Assembly: GCA_950295325.1 (NCBI GenBank)
Contig: OX485804.1
Span: 22,818,001-22,882,000 of the forward strand
Reading direction: 5' to 3'
DNA from: Polytrichum commune
Lineage: Eukaryota > Streptophyta > Polytrichopsida > Polytrichales > Polytrichaceae
Length of the DNA stretch: 64,000 bases
Both the position numbers and the translations under genes were made by a program. How positions within the stretch are numbered: the first letter of the stretch is position 1; every line of letters begins with the position of its first letter. The notes beneath the pieces are model-generated. The model saw only the letters and a program-made list of their open reading frames with translations, was not told where the DNA came from and ran no database searches. Positions 61,765-64,000 of this stretch are shown piece after piece.

Positions 61765-62200
61765 TCCATGGTGCTAAATTTGTGGGTAATTTCATGGGAA
61801 TTATGTCCCACTTACATACATTGTTGGGTCACTCTTGTAAAATGAATAATACTCAGTTTCGGTGTTGTTCATCTCACTGAGGCGACCTGATCACATGCGG
61901 GGTGGACACATGGTCCGGTAACTAGAGCGCAACCTTGTTTTGATTATTTGAAGTGACCAGCAATCAAAGACAAATGACTGATTGTTGGTTCCATGGTGCT
62001 AAATTTGTGGGTAATTTCATGAGAATTATGTCCCACTTACGTATATTGTAGGGTTACTCTTACAAAATGAATAATACTTAGCTTTGGTGTTGTTCATCTC
62101 ACGGAGGCGACCTGACATGCGGGGTGGACACAGGGTCCGGTAACTAGAGCGCAACCTTGTTTTGATTATTTGAAGTGACCAGCAATCAAGCACAGATGAC
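61762..62200 (+). repeat. Tandem duplication, two units of about 225 bp
   Basis: Unit 1 starts GGTTCCATGGTGCTAAATTT at 61762 and unit 2 with the same word at 61987. They share GGTCCGGTAACTAGAGCGCA and CTTGTTTTGATTATTTGAAG, with scattered substitutions and one 3-bp deletion, so the event is older than the 48.2-kb duplication. Confidence 0.85.
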
Positions 62201-62479
62201 CGCATGCCGATCATTGTCAAGTGTTTGTGATTCCTCCTCTGTCCAATAAGCCAACTTGCGATGAAAAGCATGTAACTTTGACATAATACTTTTACAAGGA
62301 TTCAGGGAGCCTGACTAGGCCTCGTCATGTAGCGAAGGGAACATGAAACTAGACCCGAGTGATGCTACGGACCACGGGTTTGCATTCCACATAAATGATT
62401 GAATTATTGAAAGCTCGTGTGTTGGTGACAATGAGTGACTATAAATGAAGATAAGTCGAGATCGAGGGCACTTTATGTT

Positions 62480-63290
62480 GGTGATTGAAGGCCCGTGATC
62501 ATTGAATAACGAAATATCTCATTGGTGGAGAAGGCCGAGACCATTTCATTTCACTTTACACTACACTATATTGTATTGTAGTTAGTCTCACTTACTATTA
62601 ATAATGAAGCAATGGTATAACTATTTATTGTATTTCTCATTTTTTTGTCAACAATGGTCGAATTGGTTGTTTGGACATTATAGAACATTTGCATTGTTTC
62701 TTGGCAGAAAATCACAATAATTTAAAAATATATACAACATTGTGTAACTCCAAATAGTAAGTGGCAAAAAAGACAATAGTTAGTGTGGAGATCATGGCAT
62801 TTTAAACTCTCTTTACCCTTGATTAATTAGTTGTGCTTTGTGGTAAGAGATATAGGGGCGGTCTCTCAATCGGGCCAAAGTTTGGCAACCAACCAAAATC
62901 AACCACATATGGTGTTAGTCACTCGCTCTTCGAGTGGAGACTGGTTTCAAGTAGCTTTTGATGTGAATTGGTCTCTATAATAAGCCAAATCATGGTCTTG
63001 ATCACACAACCAATCATAATTGGCCACACGTGCAATATAATGTTAGGGTAGAACGCTTTTGCAATCAGTCGTTTGTTACAACTTCATGTGTTGAAAGCCC
63101 ACGTGCACATGATGGTGATCAAATAGCATTTACTTGAGAACCCACTCACATATGTCTCTACATTACATTTAAAAACCCGTGATGACACAATATTCAATCT
63201 CAATTTTGCATTGTACGGCCTTCATAAGAGTTTCATGGGTCCTCACAATTTCATGGTCATTAGCCTAGGCCATATTGTAAAGTGCCAAGG
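62480..63290. mobile_element. Probable decayed family A MITE with an internal insertion
   Basis: 62486-62560 resembles the left part of family A (GCCCGTGATCATTG, then TCTCATTGGTGGAGAAGGC). 63140-63275 resembles the right part (ACGGCCTTCATAAG, then GTCCTCACAATTTCATGGTC). Between them is unrelated AT-rich sequence. Ends are not preserved. Confidence 0.4.
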
Positions 63291-64000
63291 TAACAAAAAT
63301 AAACAATAAGGTGGCAATTTTCCAACAATGAGTTTCCGAGGTAGTTGTCTTTATACTCCATAGTACAAATCATGCTTTCAAAAAGTTGATGTCACTTAAA
63401 ATGGACAACAAAGTCACACCATTAATCTTCTCGTATGGAGGTTATGGGTTACTATTATGCCACTCTAAAAAGCATAGAGATCATGTATTTAAGTACTTTA
63501 ACTATTTTCAATCATACATTTCAATGTATTTTTGTACACCCCTTTGAGACTATAATTGGTATATATTGGGAATATTCATCAAATACACAAAATGTCTTAT
63601 GAATTGTGCATTATTTTGTAACCCATTTGAGAATAGTCCATTATCGCACATGGTTCATATCTCTACAAGGGAAATATCCCCCCCCCCCCTTGGCGGAAGC
63701 ATGTGCATTAGTATTAGCTAATGTGACTTTGAATTGCACACATAAGATTTTATCACTACTTATTGTTGCCTATTGAGGTGGTCAAGAGAGGTGGTCAAAT
63801 TTATTAAGACATGAACCCAACCATATATACCTTGCAAGAGTTGTAGATAGTACGTGCATACCTCATGTGGACGGTGGTTACTTTACTTATCGGGACACAT
63901 GTGTGAGTGGTAGATGAAAATATTTGTAGTTAAGAATAAACACCAAGAACATGTGTTACAAGGAGATTGAACTACGTTTGACTTAAAATATAAACAACAC
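63291..64000. other. Intergenic, no gene
   Basis: AT-rich to the window end; a run of 11 C is at about 63679-63689. No coding sequence or repeat boundary recognised. Confidence 0.45.

Noticed and set aside
1-64000. tRNA, rRNA, CRISPR arrays or bacterial-type operons
   Set aside because: No cloverleaf, rRNA core or regularly spaced repeat-spacer pattern was seen; the gene structure is eukaryotic.

Overview
The window is nuclear DNA from a land plant. Its genes have GT-AG introns, its intergenic DNA is AT-rich and full of small transposons, and it carries TTTAGGG-type telomeric repeats. I found three real protein-coding genes, all on the minus strand, plus the end of one retrotransposon polyprotein and several decayed transposase pieces. 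The gene set includes CYCLOPS/IPD3, which is normally kept only by plants that host arbuscular mycorrhiza. That gene has an unusual N-terminal extension, and the retroelement ends in a PHD finger. Together these make me lean towards a non-angiosperm land plant such as a lycophyte or fern. This is inference; the sequence does not name the species.

Layout. 1-444 is the C-terminal end of an LTR-retrotransposon-like polyprotein with a PHD finger. 0.45-6.2 kb is nested small inverted-repeat elements. 7.19-8.23 kb is a three-exon thioredoxin-like 3-3 gene. 8.3-15.1 kb is repeats with one unrecognised coding-like fragment. 15.66-22.18 kb is an eleven-exon CYCLOPS/IPD3 gene that I could join in frame to 626 residues. 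Its first intron holds a tandem array built from copies of its own exon-1/intron-1 junction. 22.2-52 kb has no gene I can support. It is a graveyard of MITEs (Tourist/Harbinger-like, Stowaway-like, pogo-like and unclassified foldbacks), tandem duplications and hairpins. 52.81-56.58 kb is a two-exon myosin-binding (GTD-binding/DUF593) gene. 57-64 kb is a GC-rich upstream region followed by more repeats, including an inverted interstitial telomeric tract at 61.67 kb.

The three genes do not form a pathway. The thioredoxin-like protein is a small redox protein. CYCLOPS is the nuclear transcription factor downstream of calcium/calmodulin-dependent kinase in root symbiosis. The myosin-binding protein is a membrane-anchored coiled-coil receptor for myosin XI. 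Exon boundaries were read by eye from splice sites and reading-frame continuity; no alignment or transcript data were available.
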